A stretch of DNA of 64,000 nt from Dyadobacter sp. NIV53 (GCF_019711195.1 NZ_CP081299.1:6544501-6608500), one strand, 5' to 3'; shown: positions 17,501 to 26,597, counted from the stretch's first letter. Translations and numbers: made by a program. Notes: generated from the letters alone by a model not told the origin.

Positions 17501-18226
17501 TTATTTTGCCGTTCCGCCGATGTTATTTAAACTGGATTCACCATTTCCTAACACATAAACAAAGCGAATAGAAATTCCCAGGATTGGTTTTGTAAAGAAA
17601 AAACGATTGTCACTTTCGTCCAAAGCAGTCAATTCCTGGCCTCCCTCTGTTTTGATCGGCTGGTTATTAAACCTGGTTTTTATTTCGTCACGGATCTGTC
17701 GCGAACTCGAAAAATCCAGCAACGCGACGCAGTGAAAATTAGGATCAATTCTTATTCCTAAACCGATACCTCCTTCAATACTCTTATTAAATCCAACTCC
17801 GCCGTCAGATAATTCTGCGATATTGAGCGCGGCCACGTATGAGACTTTACCGGGATACAGATATTTATCACTGTCCGGGACTGTTGCAGCCAAATGACTC
17901 TTCATATGTTCCCCGGTATCGACCTGGTCGTTGGCTACCATTCCTTTGGTTTTTTTGTGCCATCGGAGCCTCGTGTATACCAGACTGGTTGAAAGTTTTA
18001 AAGAAAATGGGGATAATTTTTGAAATTTGAGAGAATTGTTATCTGGTGCAAGATATGCGCTGTTTGTCTTTTGAAAATTTAGAGTAGGGCCAATGGCGAC
18101 CCCAAATTTAAATGACTGCAAGTCTGCTTTCGGTACTGTTCTTAATGAGACCGAATCCTGAGCTTTTGCAAATTCAAAAAATAATACCACGATGATAAAC
18201 AGGTGAAGGTTTGTTTGAGTTTTCAT
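17501..18226 (-). CDS. hypothetical exported protein, outer-membrane-like
   Basis: 241 residues with signal peptide MKTQTNLHLFIIVVLFFEFAKA. Alternating hydrophobic stretches such as FKFGVAIGPTLNF, SLKLSTSLVYTRLRW, GGIGLGIRIDPNF and PILGISIRFVYVLG resemble strands of a small beta-barrel, but I recognise no family. Convergent with the kinase gene. It borders the AT-rich RHS island on its other side. Confidence 0.65.
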   Translation of the reverse strand: MKTQTNLHLFIIVVLFFEFAKAQDSVSLRTVPKADLQSFKFGVAIGPTLNFQKTNSAYLAPDNNSLKFQKLSPFSLKLSTSLVYTRLRWHKKTKGMVANDQVDTGEHMKSHLAATVPDSDKYLYPGKVSYVAALNIAELSDGGVGFNKSIEGGIGLGIRIDPNFHCVALLDFSSSRQIRDEIKTRFNNQPIKTEGGQELTALDESDNRFFFTKPILGISIRFVYVLGNGESSLNNIGGTAK

Positions 18227-18489
18227 AAATAGCCCGTTTTGCGATTAATGAAAAATTTCGGTTTTACCTGGCAGTAATTTATAATTCAACCGGGATAATT
18301 CATAACCGGTTAATAATTAGCCAGGTATAGAAGTATCCGGGAGATTAGCCGGTAACAAAATAATCCAGTTATGCAGTTGTAATGAAAGATGAAAAACGTT
18401 GATTCTTACAGGTGCTTTTTTATTAGTACTTCTGATAACCTAAGAATGTATCAAAGAGTATGACTGACAAATAGGTGATACTCTTCCTG

Positions 18490-19151
18490 TTGTTGAAAGA
18501 GGACGGAACGGTACTTCAGGAATCGGAATATTATGCTTTTGGTTTGCCGGTATAGAGAACGGGTAATGATGCAGCAAACAAGTACCTTTATAATGGTAAG
18601 GAAAAGCAGCCCGAAACGGGGTGGCTGGATTATGGAGCGAGAACATACATGCCGGAAATTGGAAGATGGGGGTAGTGGATCCAATGAATGAAGTTTATGA
18701 AAATATTGCTTAGCAATTTGCAGACGGATTTGTTGATGGAATTTATTCCTTATTTAATAATCACCACCCTGGCGGCAGGGAGTGGGAAAAAATATGATGA
18801 TAAAATAGGAACTTAATTAGGAGGTTTATTAACTATTAATCCTGCAAGTTTATTGGAAACTCAAAAAGTACAAGGAATTAAAATGAGCCTTGGTATTGCA
18901 AAGGGGATTGGAAGTGATGCTACGCAATTGGCACTTGCCTAGAAACTAAATATGAACCTTTCTAGTCAGAATACAAAACAAGTCTTGAATAGTTTCAATG
19001 TAACCGTTGAGTAGTTCATTTCAAAAATAGAAAATCATACATTTTAGAAATATTTCCCGGTGAATATTTAAACATGACTGTTGAAGAAGCATTAAAAAGT
19101 GGAAATTCAACGGTAAGAAAATTATTAAATATTAATAGACTTATTATATAA
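18490..19151 (+). pseudogene. decayed RHS module 1: RHS core fragment plus toxin tip
   Basis: Starts with an RHS-repeat-associated core (VLQESEYYAFGLP, KYLYNGKEKQPETGWLDY, GARTYMPEIGRWG) that matches the fragment at 20491. It carries an in-frame TAG after FGLPV and a one-base deletion at GRWG (near 18670). The following AT-rich tip reads MSLGIAKGIGSDATQLALA, NVTVE, MTVEEALKSGNSTVRKLL with further TAG stops. The tip's final stop TAA overlaps the ATG of the next gene (TAATG, 19149-19153), the usual toxin-immunity arrangement. No upstream RHS body exists in the window. It is a dead toxin tip. Confidence 0.8.
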
Positions 19152-19449
19152 TGGAAAAGGATAAGACAATTACCAATTTTTTAGATAGATTAAATTTAAA
19201 AAATTCCACTTTTTCACTGGAAGTTGTAGATTTCTGGGAATCAGATAATTGTGCAATTGGGTTAAAAAAAGAGAATAAACTAATATATATTTCGACATTC
19301 AATTTCTTTGACAAAACTCCCATAAAGTACGATTTTGATCTGGAATTAATTATTCCAATGTTGATGAATATAAAGTAATCAAAGAATGCAGAGAGGTATC
19401 AGAAAAGGAACTTACTCATGAAATATATTTATTTTTTGATCTTTTATAA
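19151..19449 (+). pseudogene. putative immunity protein of module 1, frameshifted
   Basis: From ATG 19151 the frame runs 75 codons (ends 19378). It is acidic/aromatic and compact (FSLEVVDFWESDNCAIGLKKENK). Shifting frame near 19355-19362 lets it continue as VDEYKVIKECREVSEKEL and LTHEIYLFFDLL to a stop at 19447-19449, giving about 100 residues. The start overlaps the toxin stop, and the low GC matches the island. The role as immunity partner is inferred from position only. No family recognised. Confidence 0.55.
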
Positions 19450-19599
19450 ATTGTCTGAATAATATTTTAAATGAACTTAGTTTTTGATTGCTTTTAAGTC
19501 CGAATAGGGGCTAATATTGTTCATTTTTATAAGCCTGACAGATGGGTTTACCTAGAAAGGAGTTTATAAACTTTTAATCAAACCATACTAACACGGTAA

Positions 19600-20038
19600 T
19601 TTTTAAATTAAATAATCAGATTGTGATAAATGCTGCGAAAAATTACCCCAATTTTTTTCGAAATGCCGGAAGACATACAACCCATTATTGGGGTCATGTC
19701 CGAATGTTGGGAAAGAGGTTTCAATTGGCAAACTCAATTGATAAAATTGCTAATATTATAGTAAAGGGATAGCTGATTTGGGGATTGTAAATGCAATAAT
19801 AGAAGGAGGTAATCTATATAATACAAGTAGGCAAGGAACAATTCATGCTTCAGATATATGAGGAGCAGTTTTTAGTACTGCCATAGACTTTTTAGCTTTA
19901 TCCAACCCAGTAACTGCTACTACAATGGCTATTTATGTCATTGCAGATTACAGCGGAGCATTGGATACAGCCAAATTAATTATCTCGCAAGCTGTCAATA
20001 ATGCTTTCGATAGCCAACTACAAAATTTGACAAAATAA
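19600..20038 (+). pseudogene. decayed toxin tip of module 2
   Basis: A first frame reads NQIVINAAKNYPNFFRNAG, HYWGHVRMLGKRFQ, SIDKIANIIVKG, then one base of shift near 19765 continues as IADLGIVNAIIEGGNLYN, an in-frame TGA, GAVFSTAIDFLALSNPVTAT, MAIYVIADYSGALDTAK, and ends at 20036-20038. The hydrophobic, Ala/Gly-rich C-terminal part could insert into membranes (inference). It is followed after 3 bases by a membrane-protein gene, its likely immunity partner. The RHS core that once preceded it is missing. Confidence 0.6.
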
Positions 20039-20041
20039 CTT

Positions 20042-20443
20042 ATGATTAAAATACTAGATTTCTTATACTATTTTATTTTTCAACTCAATAGAAGGGGATA
20101 TAAAACAAATAATTACGAAAATGCTCGATTTGGATTAGGAGGATTATTTTGTTTATTCTTAATTTTTATTGGTCCAATTATCGATCCTTTAACTATGTAT
20201 TATTTTGAAAATGAATTCATTGGAAACAATTGGATAATCTTATCAATTATTATTTCTTTTAGAATGTCTTATTATTTAACGGCGAAATATTATAGTATTA
20301 ATGGAACTAGAAACTGGGTAGTTTCAGAATTTGATAAGAAATATACCATTCGAAAGCAAAATTCAATTGTTCAAGTTATTATATTAATTATACTTTTAGT
20401 TTCTATTTTTGTATTTTGTTTTCTAATGGGTATACGTATATGA
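20042..20443 (+). CDS. small multi-span membrane protein, putative immunity protein of module 2
   Basis: 133 residues with three to four hydrophobic spans (LGGLFCLFLIFIGPII, NWIILSIIISFRMSYYLTA, IVQVIILIILLVSIFVFCFLM) joined by charged loops. No family recognised. Its position directly behind the broken hydrophobic toxin tip and low GC suggest an immunity protein protecting the inner membrane (inference). The last codons overlap the start of the next RHS core fragment (ATGA at 20440), which marks the junction where that fragment was inserted or recombined. Confidence 0.6.
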   Translation: MIKILDFLYYFIFQLNRRGYKTNNYENARFGLGGLFCLFLIFIGPIIDPLTMYYFENEFIGNNWIILSIIISFRMSYYLTAKYYSINGTRNWVVSEFDKKYTIRKQNSIVQVIILIILLVSIFVFCFLMGIRI

Positions 20444-20895
20444 CGCCATTTTGGGCTTTTGATACCTGGATAACTAATGTTCGTATGGTATTGAAAGAGG
20501 ATGGAACAGTTCTACAGGAAACAGAATATTATGCTTTTGGCTTGCCGATATTGAAAACGGGTAATGATGCTGCTAATAAGTATCTTTATAATGGTAAAGA
20601 AAAGCAGCCAGAAACGGGGTGGCTGGATTATGGGGCAAGGACATATATGCCGGAAATCGGGAGATGGGGAGTGGTGGATCCAATGGCAGAGAAATACTTT
20701 GGAGACTCTCCTTATAACTATGTTCATAATACACCTTTTAATGCAGTAGACCCAGATGGACGTCTAGTAATTTTCATAAATGGACAGAAATTATATACTG
20801 AAGGACTTCGGGCTTATTGGGGTAGATTTGATATTAATGTTAAGCAACATTTCAATGATAAAAATGCTCAATATTACGATGGATCTAGTAGGTGA
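20440..20895 (+). pseudogene. RHS core fragment and start of a lipase-type toxin tip (module 3)
   Basis: Orphan C-terminal end of an RHS protein. It begins WAFDTWITNVRMVLKEDGT, then QETEYYAFGLPI, YLYNGKEKQPETGWLDYGAR, TYMPEIGRWGVVDPMAEKY, and the core boundary YNYVHNTPFNAVDPDG, after which the variable tip starts with VIFINGQKLYTEG and HFNDKNAQYYDGSS. The frame stops at 20893-20895, and the rest of the tip continues in the next frame (20879-21442). The thousands of upstream residues of a normal RHS protein, and any export domain, are absent. The 200-base core is a direct repeat of 18493-18688. Confidence 0.82.
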
Positions 20896-21442
20896 GTTTT
20901 TAAATACCTTTACTGCTGGAATTCTACCAAAAAATTCGGAGTCTAATGGAGTATCTTTAGTTCGTTACAAAGCTGGCCAACGACAAGGGTTGATTGATGC
21001 TGCTGGAATAATAGAGAATTTGGCTAAAGATAGCCATGGTAACATAATCGAAACCATTAAGATAATTACCCACAGTATGGGAGGAGTGTATGGAAGTGGA
21101 TTAGTTGCAGGCATTAAAGCATATTTAAAGCAACATCCTGAATTGGCCAAGCAAGTGAAAATATCATTGATGGCACATTTTGATCCATTTCAGGCTGGTT
21201 CAATTGATGCAGATCCTAATATATTCACAATGCAGTTTTTACACAAATCAGGAAAAGGTAAAAAAGATAGTGACGGGCTTGGCTTTTTAGCTAATGAACG
21301 TATGAATGGAGTAGACGCTTTCTATGAAAGTACGAATCAAGCTGCTCATGGTGTTTCAACATTTTTACTAAATATAGAGTCCTTAAACGTGGGAAAATGT
21401 ATTTGGAATGGTTCTTCTTGGGAATGTCAGAATTGTAAATAA
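20879..21442 (+). CDS. lipase-like alpha/beta-hydrolase toxin domain (frame-separated RHS tip)
   Basis: About 187 residues downstream of a one-base frame break. With the preceding VIFINGQ strand they form an alpha/beta-hydrolase. Seen: the nucleophile elbow ITHSMGGVYGSG (Thr replacing the first Gly of GxSxG), then LMAHFDPFQAGSID as candidate acid and QAAHGVSTF as candidate histidine. Such domains at RHS tips act as phospholipases on target membranes. Ends with a Cys-rich WNGSSWECQNC. The following lipoprotein gene fits a periplasmic immunity factor. As written it cannot be made as one protein with the RHS core, so it is probably inactive. Confidence 0.65.
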   Translation: MDLVGEFLNTFTAGILPKNSESNGVSLVRYKAGQRQGLIDAAGIIENLAKDSHGNIIETIKIITHSMGGVYGSGLVAGIKAYLKQHPELAKQVKISLMAHFDPFQAGSIDADPNIFTMQFLHKSGKGKKDSDGLGFLANERMNGVDAFYESTNQAAHGVSTFLLNIESLNVGKCIWNGSSWECQNCK

Positions 21443-21450
21443 ATAATTAT

Positions 21451-22035
21451 ATGAGAATTTTGATGTTAGTGCTAATTGAAATGTGGTTTTTAGGTTGTTC
21501 AAAAGAAAAAAGTGACAAGATATATACACCAGAAAAGTATCAGAACAATGTTCATGTCTCGCCAAAGGAATATTATAGGGATAGTATTAAAATTCACGAT
21601 GAAATAACACTACTTGTCAGAAAGCATAATCAGGATTTTAATGCTTATAAATTTCCCTATATCGATACAACAAAGTTAGAAATTTTAATAGACACGATTC
21701 TGTACGATAGCATAAAAACTAAAGGCTTAGTCTTAATGACTGTGAAAACATTTAATTTGAATTATTATAGAGCTAAGATAAATGGAAAGGAAGTAAAGCC
21801 TAATAAAAAATTTCTATATGATGGTTTTGCCGTTTTGACTAAGAAGAACAAAGTGAAATGGAATTATAAAATTTACTATATCCATGCAGTAAATTATGAA
21901 AGTGCATTTAAATGTTTAGCACGTTTACGAGAAATTTATTTTCATGAATTAGGGCCAATTAATGAAAAAGGATATAATCGATATAACATTGATGACAAAC
22001 GTATGTGGAACGAACCAATATGGAATAGCTTTTAA
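21451..22035 (+). CDS. lipoprotein, putative immunity protein of the lipase-type RHS tip
   Basis: 194 residues starting MRILMLVLIEMWFLGCSKEKS: a short hydrophobic segment ending in the lipobox FLGC, so it is probably acylated and held in a membrane facing the periplasm. The mature part is Lys/Tyr-rich and hydrophilic, with no family recognised. It starts 8 bases after the toxin tip. Anti-lipase immunity proteins of antibacterial effectors are often periplasmic lipoproteins, so the pairing is sensible (inference). A short open stretch in another frame (22041-22160) follows directly and may be its lost C-terminus or a separate remnant. Confidence 0.65.
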   Translation: MRILMLVLIEMWFLGCSKEKSDKIYTPEKYQNNVHVSPKEYYRDSIKIHDEITLLVRKHNQDFNAYKFPYIDTTKLEILIDTILYDSIKTKGLVLMTVKTFNLNYYRAKINGKEVKPNKKFLYDGFAVLTKKNKVKWNYKIYYIHAVNYESAFKCLARLREIYFHELGPINEKGYNRYNIDDKRMWNEPIWNSF

Positions 22036-22040
22036 ACAAA

Positions 22041-22262
22041 AAGGAATATTTAAATAAACAAATTGATCTATTATTTACCAGTGATAAATACAGTTACAAT
22101 CAAATAAATGAACAAATTTCAAACGGACTAATACTAACCTCCATGAAAAATACTACTTAGTATATTTTATACTCGTGATAATGACACTAGGTCCTAGTCA
22201 AGCATTATCGCAAATATCTGGCCAAGTCTGGCTAGATGTTTATGGGGAGTACTTCAAAGTTC
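22041..22262 (+). pseudogene. remnants at the end of the RHS island
   Basis: Frame 22041-22160 reads KEYLNKQIDLLFTSDKYS and NQINEQISNGLILTSMKNTT, then stops. From ATG 22143, restoring one A in the A5 run gives MKKYYLVYFILVIMTLGPSQ, a signal peptide, then ALSQISGQVWLDVYGEYF. This is the start of a secreted protein that quickly runs into stops. Both look like gene ends left after deletions. Low GC like the rest of the island. Confidence 0.4.
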
Positions 22263-22400
22263 ATTGCCTGGAATTTTAATAGGTTGCAAAGAGGTAGGGT
22301 TCAGGAGTTTTGCATTGTGCAGGCACATAATACACTAGAATATAAACCTTGTAGCACCGTAAATAAAAAGCAAATTCCCAAACACGCTCTTATGTTCCCA

Positions 22401-23729
22401 TCATTCAATCATCTTCCCGTTCACCTTCACATTCATCAGCTTAAAATCCTGAACAACTGATTTGTTGTAAGTGGCATTTTTGGTGGTAATATTCAGGTTT
22501 TCGAAACTGAACCTGGATAATTTATCAAATTCGCCTGGTTCTACATCAAAGAAAACTTCGCATTTCAGGTTGATGTTTTTTAAGCTGATGTTGTCACAAT
22601 AGGATAGGGGAACGTCTTTCCTGCCTTTCAGATCGAAAAATTGTTTCCAGGGCTTCACGTAGATCAGACTATAAGCATAACCATCAATATTTTCAACACT
22701 GACAAACTCATATTTTTGTGGCGTATCCGGCCGCATTTTCAGCCAAAGCACGCGCATAGCATTCGTAATATGGCAGTTCCGCATCACAATATTTTTGTTG
22801 TGAATCGCCTCACTTCCACAGGTAAGCGCTGCATGGCAAAAACCAAAGTCACAGTCTTCAATGATCACATTTGTGTTAGCTCCATTACCTTGCTCAGTAT
22901 CAGCATAGGGCCCTTTTCCACCTTTTAATGCAATGGCGTCGTCATTCACAGCGAGGTAACAGCCTTTAATCAGTACATTATTACATACATCCAGATCTAT
23001 TGCATCGGTACTTGGTGCCTTAACCGGTTCATGCGGTGCTGTTATTCGCACGTTCAGGATCTTGATGTTATTGCATTGGTAATAGTGGCTCGTCCAAAAG
23101 CCAGAATTTTGAAGCCGGACATCCTGAACCTGTACATCGTTACTTTTCCAAATAAAAACCAGGCGGGGGCGGGACACTTCCAGGTTGGTACAATTAGGAT
23201 TTTCTTTTCTTCTTTGCCAAAATGCTTTCCAGTAATTTAAGCCGTTGCCATCAATGGTGCCTTTGCCAGAAATCGTAAAACCGTTTACGCCATACGCATT
23301 CACCAGTGCAGGAAAATAGTCCAGACTTTGCCCTTCCATTCTCGACGGCATAATGGGGTAATCTGTTATTTTATCTGAACCTTTCAGCACAGCACCTTCC
23401 GAAATGTACAAATGGGTTTTGGGCTTAAAAAATAAGGCACCACTCAGAAAAGTACCTTTTGGAATTACTATTACACCACCGCCCTGCTGATGGGCAAGGT
23501 CAATTACTTTTTGAATTACGGCTGTTTGCACAACTGTACTATCCGTTGTGGCTCCATGTTTTGTAATCATAAACTGTTTACCCAAAGCCTCTAAACTGAT
23601 CTTTGAACTATCCGAAAACCAGCCGGGTATTTTGGTTCCGTCAGGAAAATTGGCAGATTTGTTAACCTGCGAAAATGCGGCTAAAGAAACACAAAAGAGA
23701 TATAAAAAGAGCAGGCTAAATCTTGTCAT
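22401..23729 (-). CDS. glycoside hydrolase family 28 (polygalacturonase-like)
   Basis: Exported right-handed beta-helix enzyme of about 442 residues acting on pectin-type polysaccharides. Signal peptide MTRFSLLFLYLFCVSLAAFSQ (start chosen at ATG 23729, though the frame is open to 23768), an N-terminal AVIQKVIDLAHQQGGGVIVIPKG (Pectate_lyase_3-like opening) and the GH28 core: STDAIDLDVC (Asp of NTD), NDDAIALKGG (double Asp) and TCGSEAIHNKNI in place of the usual G/S-H-G, then LWLKMRPDT for the R-I-K region. The general acid and base Asp are therefore present. No transport genes are adjacent, so its target polysaccharide is unclear. It faces away from the ABC permease gene. Confidence 0.9.
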   Translation of the reverse strand: MTRFSLLFLYLFCVSLAAFSQVNKSANFPDGTKIPGWFSDSSKISLEALGKQFMITKHGATTDSTVVQTAVIQKVIDLAHQQGGGVIVIPKGTFLSGALFFKPKTHLYISEGAVLKGSDKITDYPIMPSRMEGQSLDYFPALVNAYGVNGFTISGKGTIDGNGLNYWKAFWQRRKENPNCTNLEVSRPRLVFIWKSNDVQVQDVRLQNSGFWTSHYYQCNNIKILNVRITAPHEPVKAPSTDAIDLDVCNNVLIKGCYLAVNDDAIALKGGKGPYADTEQGNGANTNVIIEDCDFGFCHAALTCGSEAIHNKNIVMRNCHITNAMRVLWLKMRPDTPQKYEFVSVENIDGYAYSLIYVKPWKQFFDLKGRKDVPLSYCDNISLKNINLKCEVFFDVEPGEFDKLSRFSFENLNITTKNATYNKSVVQDFKLMNVKVNGKMIE

Positions 23730-23960
23730 GACAAAAAAACAGTTGTTAATTTCTATCAAAATATGCAATTATATTTGATTTAACCGCATTTTCTGTATTC
23801 ATAATCGGTACAAGATGTTCAGGACTGAACAAAATGTTGTTCATTTTCGGACAGGGAAATAAACAATTTAATCTGGTAATGTGCCTATTATGCTATTTTA
23901 CGCCACTTTGGGCGTCCTGGTAAGGATTTTGTGGTGTGTAAAAACCCTTATTCATCGTTT

Positions 23961-26357
23961 ATGCTACAAAACTACCTCAAAATTGCCTGGCGCAACCTTG
24001 CCAAAAACAGTGTATTTTCAGCAATTAATATCGTCGGTTTATCTGTCGGGATGACTACGGCGGTACTGATCAGCCTGTGGGTTTGGGATGAGTTGTCCTA
24101 CGATAAGTATCACCAAAATTATGAACGCATTGCGCGGGTAATGCAACACCAGACTTCCAACGGAACTACTAACACCAGTATTGCTACACCGCTTCCCCTG
24201 CGTGCAGCTTTGCAGACTGAATATGCCAGCGACTTTAAATATATCGCTTTGTCGTCATGGACAGAAGATCATATTTTAACTTACGGCTCAAACAATTTTA
24301 CCAAAACGGGTAACTGTGTAGAACCGGATTTCCCGCTGATGATGTCTTTAAAGATGATAAAAGGATCAGCCAAAGGACTGGATAATCCGACTTCTGTCCT
24401 GTTGTCCGCATCTATATCGGAAGCCTTATTTGGCAATGCAGACCCTCTTAATAAACTTGTCAAGGTTGATAACAAACATTATTTTAAAGTAACTGGTGTA
24501 TATGAAGACCTGCCCTTTACTACTGAGTTTCGCAATGTGTCCTTTTTACTCCCATGGAAGTTTTTCGTGGAGGAAGAAGCATGGGTGAAACGCTCAGAAA
24601 CCAACTGGGGAAATAACTCCTTTTTGCTATTGGTACAAATAGCATCCCAAGCCAGTTTTGAGCAGGTTACAGCCAAAATTGAGGGTATCAAAGCCCGTCA
24701 TGCGAAAGAAGAAGCCAGATTTAACCCGAAAGTCTTTTTGCATCCGATGAGCCGTTGGCATCTTTATTCCGAATGGGAGAATGGCATGCCTGTTCGGGGG
24801 CGCATACAGTTTGTGTGGCTATTCGGAATCATTGGCGGATTTGTGCTTTTGCTTGCATGTATCAACTTCATGAATTTGTCAACCGCCCGGTCCGGGAAAC
24901 GTGCTAAGGAGGTCGGTATCCGCAAGGCTGTCGGTTCGTTACGCGGCCAGTTAATTGCCCAGTTCCTCAGCGAATCGGTGCTTATGGCAATTATTGCCTT
25001 TGTTCTTGCCCTTTTGCTCGTACTTCTTCTTTTGCCCTGGTTTAACCAAATAGCGGATAAGAAAATAATCTTTCCATGGAATAACCGGCAAAGCTGGATA
25101 TTTGGGCTTGGTTTTACCTTGCTTACCGGCTTACTGGCAGGCAGTTATCCGGCATTGTATTTGTCGGGTTTCCGGCCGGTTCAGGTACTTAAAGGTACGG
25201 TTTCATCGCTGCGGTTTCGTTTCGGGCAGTTGGTTGCTTTACCGCGACAGGTGCTTGTCATTATTCAGTTCACGGTATCGGTCACACTGATTATTGGTAC
25301 ACTCATCGTTCTTCGCCAGATTCAGTATGCCAAAAACCGGCCTGTTGGTTTTGACCGGTCTGGGTTACTTTCCATCAGTATGAACACTTCGGATCTCCGG
25401 GGCCATTACCAGGCGATTCAACATGATCTGCTTCAAACGGGTGCTGCACTTAATATGGCCGAATCGTCCAGCCCTACCTCGGAAGTATGGAGCAGTGATG
25501 CCAGTTTCGACTGGCAGGGCAAAGATCCTGACCAACAGGGCGACTTCGGTACAGTCGGTGTTACACATGAGTACGGCAAAACCGTTGGCTGGGAATTCAA
25601 ACTGGGCCGTGATTTTTCGCGCAGCTTTTCAACCGATACCCTAGGCCTTGTTCTCAACGAAAGCGCTGTTAAATTTATGGGCGTAAAAGAGCCTGTCGGA
25701 AAGAACATTAAGTGGAATGGCGATCAGTATACAATTATCGGGGTTATTAAAGATGTTGTGATGGGATCTCCTTTTATGCCGATCCAGCCAACAATTTTTC
25801 TGCTCAGAGAGGATTGGGCCTATTTTATCCACGTCAGGCTCAACCCTGTAATAAGCACATCAAAGGCATTGGCTGCGCTTGAACCTGTTTTTAAAAAATA
25901 TAATCCCGGCAGTCCTTTTGAATACAAATTTGCCAGTGAGGAATATAACCGGAAGTTCCAGGCCGAAGAGCGGATCGGGCAACTTGCTACTGTTTTTGCA
26001 ACCCTGGCAATTTTTATCAGTTGTTTGGGCCTGTTCGGTCTGGCTTCTTTTTTTGCCGAACAACGCCGGAAGGAGATCGGAATCCGCAAAGTACTTGGTG
26101 CTTCGGTAGCCAACCTCTGGCAGATGCTCTCCAGAGATTTTGTGGTGCTGGTCATTATAGCCTGTTTGCTGGCAGTGCCAATTTCCTATTATATGATGAA
26201 TGACTGGTTGAACCATTACACTTACCGGATCACCTTTTCGTGGTGGATTATTGCGGTAGCCATATCGGGTGCACTGGCAATTACCCTGCTTACTGTCAGT
26301 TTTCAGGCGATGAAAGCCGCGTTAATTAATCCGGTCAAAAGTTTAAGAAATGAATAG
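23961..26357 (+). CDS. ABC transporter permease (MacB/FtsX type)
   Basis: 799-residue inner-membrane protein with the duplicated layout common in Bacteroidota: MacB_PCD periplasmic domain, FtsX domain with three spans (about 280-430), a second MacB_PCD, and a final FtsX domain (about 665-790). Seen: WRNLAKNSVFSAINIVGLSVGM at the start, STARSGKRAKEVGIRKAVGSLRG and RRKEIGIRKVLGASVANLW, the repeated ERxxEIGIRKxxGA-type motifs. It works with a separate ATPase in mechanotransmission-type transport or lipoprotein/efflux functions. No ATPase gene lies beside it. ATG 23961 (MLQNYLKIAWRN) is preferred over the GTG at 23931. Confidence 0.92.
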   Translation: MLQNYLKIAWRNLAKNSVFSAINIVGLSVGMTTAVLISLWVWDELSYDKYHQNYERIARVMQHQTSNGTTNTSIATPLPLRAALQTEYASDFKYIALSSWTEDHILTYGSNNFTKTGNCVEPDFPLMMSLKMIKGSAKGLDNPTSVLLSASISEALFGNADPLNKLVKVDNKHYFKVTGVYEDLPFTTEFRNVSFLLPWKFFVEEEAWVKRSETNWGNNSFLLLVQIASQASFEQVTAKIEGIKARHAKEEARFNPKVFLHPMSRWHLYSEWENGMPVRGRIQFVWLFGIIGGFVLLLACINFMNLSTARSGKRAKEVGIRKAVGSLRGQLIAQFLSESVLMAIIAFVLALLLVLLLLPWFNQIADKKIIFPWNNRQSWIFGLGFTLLTGLLAGSYPALYLSGFRPVQVLKGTVSSLRFRFGQLVALPRQVLVIIQFTVSVTLIIGTLIVLRQIQYAKNRPVGFDRSGLLSISMNTSDLRGHYQAIQHDLLQTGAALNMAESSSPTSEVWSSDASFDWQGKDPDQQGDFGTVGVTHEYGKTVGWEFKLGRDFSRSFSTDTLGLVLNESAVKFMGVKEPVGKNIKWNGDQYTIIGVIKDVVMGSPFMPIQPTIFLLREDWAYFIHVRLNPVISTSKALAALEPVFKKYNPGSPFEYKFASEEYNRKFQAEERIGQLATVFATLAIFISCLGLFGLASFFAEQRRKEIGIRKVLGASVANLWQMLSRDFVVLVIIACLLAVPISYYMMNDWLNHYTYRITFSWWIIAVAISGALAITLLTVSFQAMKAALINPVKSLRNE

Positions 26358-26359
26358 AC

Positions 26360-26495
26360 TTGATCATAAATTCTTTTGTATTGTCATCGGCATTCGGTGG
26401 GGCCGCTCCGGTAATTGTCCAAAATCTTATTCTATGCATAAATTTGATAGCTAAGTGCCGACAGCCGATAGCAATACAATGTAATCCGTGATAAA
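26360..26495. repeat. interspersed palindromic repeat, copy B
   Basis: Starts TTGATCATAAATTCTTTTGT and ends GTAATCCGTGATAAAG. The core GTCCAAAATCTTATTCTATG, CATAAATTTGATAGC then GCCGACAGCCGATAGCAATA is the reverse complement of copy A with substitutions. It starts 3 bases after the ABC permease stop. Confidence 0.75.
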
Positions 26496-26597
26496 GTCTG
26501 TTAAAGAAGTTATAGTCAACTTCTAGTGAGCCGTACGGGCAAATTATTTGAGCCGTAGAGGAAACTGGCATGGTTGTTGAATTATGACCTTTGTATC

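Noticed and set aside
18440..18684. Minus-strand frames opposite the first RHS fragment
   Set aside because: Antisense images of the RHS core, seen likewise opposite the second copy.
18490..19151. Stop-codon recoding (repeated in-frame TAG) in RHS module 1
   Set aside because: A frame deletion in the same module and substitutions relative to the intact copy at 20491 show ordinary decay, and other genes use TAG normally.
22236..22460. 74-codon plus frame running into the GH28 gene end
   Set aside because: Overlaps the convergent GH28 coding region and shows no coding features.
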